From an uncultured Collinsella sp. (GTDB lineage Bacteria > Actinomycetota > Coriobacteriia > Coriobacteriales > Coriobacteriaceae), in contig UQIS01000035.1 in the NCBI GenBank assembly GCA_900541245.1, positions 1 through 27,158 of the forward strand: DNA of 27,158 nt. Reading direction: 5' to 3'. The notes beneath the pieces were generated by a model. It did not search any database. It had not been told where the DNA came from and saw only the letters and a program-made list of their open reading frames with translations. Positions 25,034-27,158 of this stretch are shown here, one piece after another. A program made the translations under genes and the position numbers. Each line of letters begins with the position of its first letter. Position 1 is the first letter of the stretch.

Positions 25034-26651
25034 TCTCTGTAGAAAATATATACTGGGCGGTCGATTCTACGCCTATCTTGTCGTAACAGTTTTGGTCGGG
25101 CTGCTTGCGCTTGCGGGTCCCTTTCTTACCGGCATAGTGGTAAACCGATTAGCGATGCCGGCCAGCGCCGATCTTGCCGCCGTTCTCGTTTGTTGCCTTA
25201 TTTTGGTTGCGGTCCAAGCGGTTCGAGCGGGACTAGTGTATTGCTCAGAGATGCTGTACATCAACCTTCAGTCGCATGCGGGGTTCGGCTTAAATGCGGA
25301 TACGCTTGAGCACGTGAAGCACCTTCCCCAGGCATTCTTCGAGGGCTTCAACGCGTCGTATTATAACCAGCAAATCAATCACGACGCTAATGACCTTGTC
25401 ATCTTCGTAATCAACTCGGTTGTGGGGGTTTCAAGCAACGTTATCACCCTTTTGTCCGCCCTGTTTGTTCTCGGTAGCCTGAATATCAAGTTGAGTGTGG
25501 TCTGCCTTGTTCTTGCGGCAGCGAGTGCCGCTTTTTATGCGGTTTCACGCGCAAGGCTGTTTGAGAGAAGTTTTGACGTACAAGAGCAGAGCGCGAGGTT
25601 TTTTTCCTGTCTACAAGATCAGTTGGAGAAAGTTGATTTCATCCGCAAACATGCTTTGTTCGATAGGTCCCGCGCTGTACTGGTCGAAGCTTTTAATGGG
25701 CTCTATCCAACGATGAGAGCAAATCAGGAAGTAGGGTCTAGATTTACCTTTGGCAACGCGTTGGTCGCTTCCGCCGCTCAAGGATGTCTTCTTGCTGTGG
25801 GCGCGGTTGAAGTGATGGGCGGGAGACTGTTGCCTGGTTTTCTCGTGACTGCTGTTGGATATTATTCGAACTTAAGCTCAGCGGTACAGTATTTGTTGGG
25901 CTGGGGAAGGGATTACCAGACTAATCGCGTATGCTATGAGCGGCTGAAAAGAATTTGGGATGTCCCGGTGGAAGCGAATGGCAAATTGGCGCTTGGTCCG
26001 ATTGAGGAAATCCGTCTAGAGAACATCAAGCTACGTTATCCAGGGGCGGAAAGGGTCGCGTTAAGCATTGAGGGGCTCGCGTTTTCCAGGGGTCGGCTAT
26101 ATGGAATCTCGGGGCCGAATGGTTCGGGGAAGAGCTCGCTGCTGTCAGTGATATTGGGGCTATATCCAGATGACACAGAAGGGGCCGTTCGCTACAACGG
26201 GGTGTCACAGCGTTGCATCGATCGATATGCATTGCGGCGGTGTCGAGTCAGCATTACGGAGCAAGAACCCCCTATCGTTGAGGGGACGATTCTCGATAAT
26301 CTTACGCTGCTTTCTGATGATTACGAGATGGATAAGCTGAATCGGATGCTTGTCATATTGGGGCTAGACGAAATGGTTGCTTCTGTGGAGAACGGGGCAA
26401 CGGCGATGCTTGACGGCGGGAAAGGAGGGGTGTCCGGCGGCGAGAAGCAAAAGATTGCAATTGTGAGACAGCTGTTGAAATCGCCGGACGTTATGCTTTT
26501 TGATGAACCGACCTCAGCACTTGATGCGAAGAGTCGAGGCGCGCTGATCAAATTGCTTCATGAAATTAAGAGAGACCATATTGTAATCGTTGTCACTCAT
26601 GACGAGGAGATGCTTGCCGCCTGTGACGAGGTCATTTCGACGGCTGGATGA
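25017..26651 (+). CDS. ABC exporter (fused TMD-ATPase)
   Basis: This exporter of about 544 residues has a type-1 six-helix membrane domain (first helices about 19-40 and 54-75) and an ATPase with Walker A GPNGSGKS (366-373). The signature is VSGGE (472-476), Walker B is MLFDEPTSALD (Asp496, Glu497), and the H-loop is VVTHD. It has no peptidase C39 domain, so it does not itself cut a Gly-Gly leader. Its start overlaps the maturase stop by 17 bases; GTG 25005 and ATG 25026 are alternatives. It is the intact counterpart of the pseudogene at 17844-19446, with similar order and length. Likely role: export of the modified Cys-rich peptide. Last gene of the operon. Confidence 0.9.
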   Translation: MRLMLNLCRKYILGGRFYAYLVVTVLVGLLALAGPFLTGIVVNRLAMPASADLAAVLVCCLILVAVQAVRAGLVYCSEMLYINLQSHAGFGLNADTLEHVKHLPQAFFEGFNASYYNQQINHDANDLVIFVINSVVGVSSNVITLLSALFVLGSLNIKLSVVCLVLAAASAAFYAVSRARLFERSFDVQEQSARFFSCLQDQLEKVDFIRKHALFDRSRAVLVEAFNGLYPTMRANQEVGSRFTFGNALVASAAQGCLLAVGAVEVMGGRLLPGFLVTAVGYYSNLSSAVQYLLGWGRDYQTNRVCYERLKRIWDVPVEANGKLALGPIEEIRLENIKLRYPGAERVALSIEGLAFSRGRLYGISGPNGSGKSSLLSVILGLYPDDTEGAVRYNGVSQRCIDRYALRRCRVSITEQEPPIVEGTILDNLTLLSDDYEMDKLNRMLVILGLDEMVASVENGATAMLDGGKGGVSGGEKQKIAIVRQLLKSPDVMLFDEPTSALDAKSRGALIKLLHEIKRDHIVIVVTHDEEMLAACDEVISTAG

Positions 26652-26775
26652 TTATCGGATTGTGGCGTTGAAGACCAAGAAACTTGAAATGGCGCGGGCT
26701 CTGGGTAGGTCTCCACGGGTACGCCGTCGGTGCTGTACTCGACCGCCCGGCAAGAAGGTTTTATAGCGTGTTTCC

Positions 26776-26822
26776 CCAGAGAGGTCCCTTTGTCCGGTAG
26801 TGGCGAGGGGAGCCTCTCTTTT
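26776..26822 (+). terminator. Probable terminator of the peptide operon
   Basis: AGAGAGG (26778-26784) pairs with CCTCTCT (26813-26819), with CCC/GGG inside, and TTTT ends it (26819-26822). The loop is long (about 18-28 bases), so efficiency is uncertain. It lies 127 bases after the exporter stop and 30 bases before the next ORF. The stretch 26652-26775 has no supported gene. Confidence 0.5.
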
Positions 26823-26851
26823 GCTCACCTCTTGCGGCGGAGGGGGACACC

Positions 26852-27158
26852 ATGCGCCTATGCAGGACAAACTGCGCGTTCTTGTCGAATGATGGGCTAT
26901 GTGTAGAGATGATGGTCTCGGGTAGAGGCCGTGTCGCGCTCGGCTGCGATGAGCCAGGCAATTCAATCTTCATCCGGGAGGGCCTTGGCAAGACAAGCAG
27001 GGCGAAGACCTTGGCGACGTTCGGGAGCCGTGTTGGGGCCGGCGAAACGCGCAAAAACCACAAAGGGGCGGGAGGCCCACCGGAGCCCGAAAACAAAAGG
27101 AACAGAAAAGGCAGCACAACAACACGCAGCAGAGAAAAGGGGGTAACAGCGGCACGGC
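26852..27158 (+). CDS. Hypothetical protein, runs off the right edge
   Basis: An ATG with GGAGGGGG 6-12 bases upstream opens a frame of 102 codons with no stop before the window ends. The N-terminus MRLCRTNCAFLSNDGLC has four Cys by residue 31 (4, 8, 17, 31), suggesting a small metal-binding head. From about residue 62 it becomes very basic and low in complexity (Lys, Arg, Thr, Gly). I recognise no family. The good ribosome-binding site and the terminator just before it support a real gene, but the purine-rich tail could also keep a frame open by chance. Confidence 0.5.
   Translation, partial: MRLCRTNCAFLSNDGLCVEMMVSGRGRVALGCDEPGNSIFIREGLGKTSRAKTLATFGSRVGAGETRKNHKGAGGPPEPENKRNRKGSTTTRSREKGVTAAR

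Noticed and set aside
26652..26966. Minus-strand frames, including a segment reading AVEYSTDGVPVETYPEP
   Set aside because: It is a short stretch that looks coding but has no start, no ribosome-binding site and no recognisable family, and it runs into the terminator-like hairpin. At most a relic.

Overview
The window looks like a chromosomal segment of a high-GC, host-associated actinobacterium. The Coriobacteriia (Collinsella-like) fit best, judging from codon use, the GntR/UTRA-linked sugar ABC operon, and the PTS and glycogen genes. This placement is my inference; no marker gene settles it.

Left part (1-15072) is ordinary GC-rich core genome. It holds a tRNA-Gln(TTG) with its terminator, a peptidoglycan-binding-domain protein, and a polyprenyl diphosphate synthase. 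Next comes a fusion of a PTS EIIC-EIIB permease to a HAD phosphatase, divergent from a GntR/UTRA regulator. A complete sugar ABC importer operon follows (lipoprotein, two permeases, MsmX/UgpC-type ATPase). Convergent to it are glycogen/maltodextrin phosphorylase and 4-alpha-glucanotransferase. Near-identical 12-bp palindromes resembling TTGTTTAAACAA lie before the PTS gene, the regulator, the ABC operon and malQ. They suggest one alpha-glucan or alpha-glucoside regulon run by the GntR protein.

Middle part (15100-19450) is a decayed accessory region. It holds a frameshifted, truncated IS110-family transposase, then a radical-SAM gene that has lost its N-terminal half and carries a frameshift. 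A 60-codon RiPP-precursor-like ORF directly follows that gene on the same strand. A small membrane protein and an ABC exporter pseudogene with two single-base frameshifts come after. I read this as a dying RiPP cassette.

Right part (19560-26650) is an intact second cassette and the most interesting content. A DUF2975 membrane protein and an XRE regulator end at a strong hairpin. A promoter with an 11-bp inverted repeat around its -10 box then drives two tandem 39-residue Cys-rich peptides, which are too short for ordinary ORF callers. Both share a W-I-x-E-P leader and the spacing C-x2-C-x7-C-x3-C-x4-C with a conserved FFYAHG. Two mutually exclusive hairpins follow, then a BcrAB/LanFEG-like ABC transporter (one ATPase, two permeases), a radical SAM/SPASM maturase, and an ABC exporter, mostly with overlapping start and stop codons. 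Together these look like a complete biosynthesis, self-protection and export operon for a radical-SAM-modified Cys-rich peptide (sactipeptide/ranthipeptide-like), possibly a two-peptide bacteriocin. I recognise no leader protease. At the right edge a new ORF with a good ribosome-binding site runs off the window.
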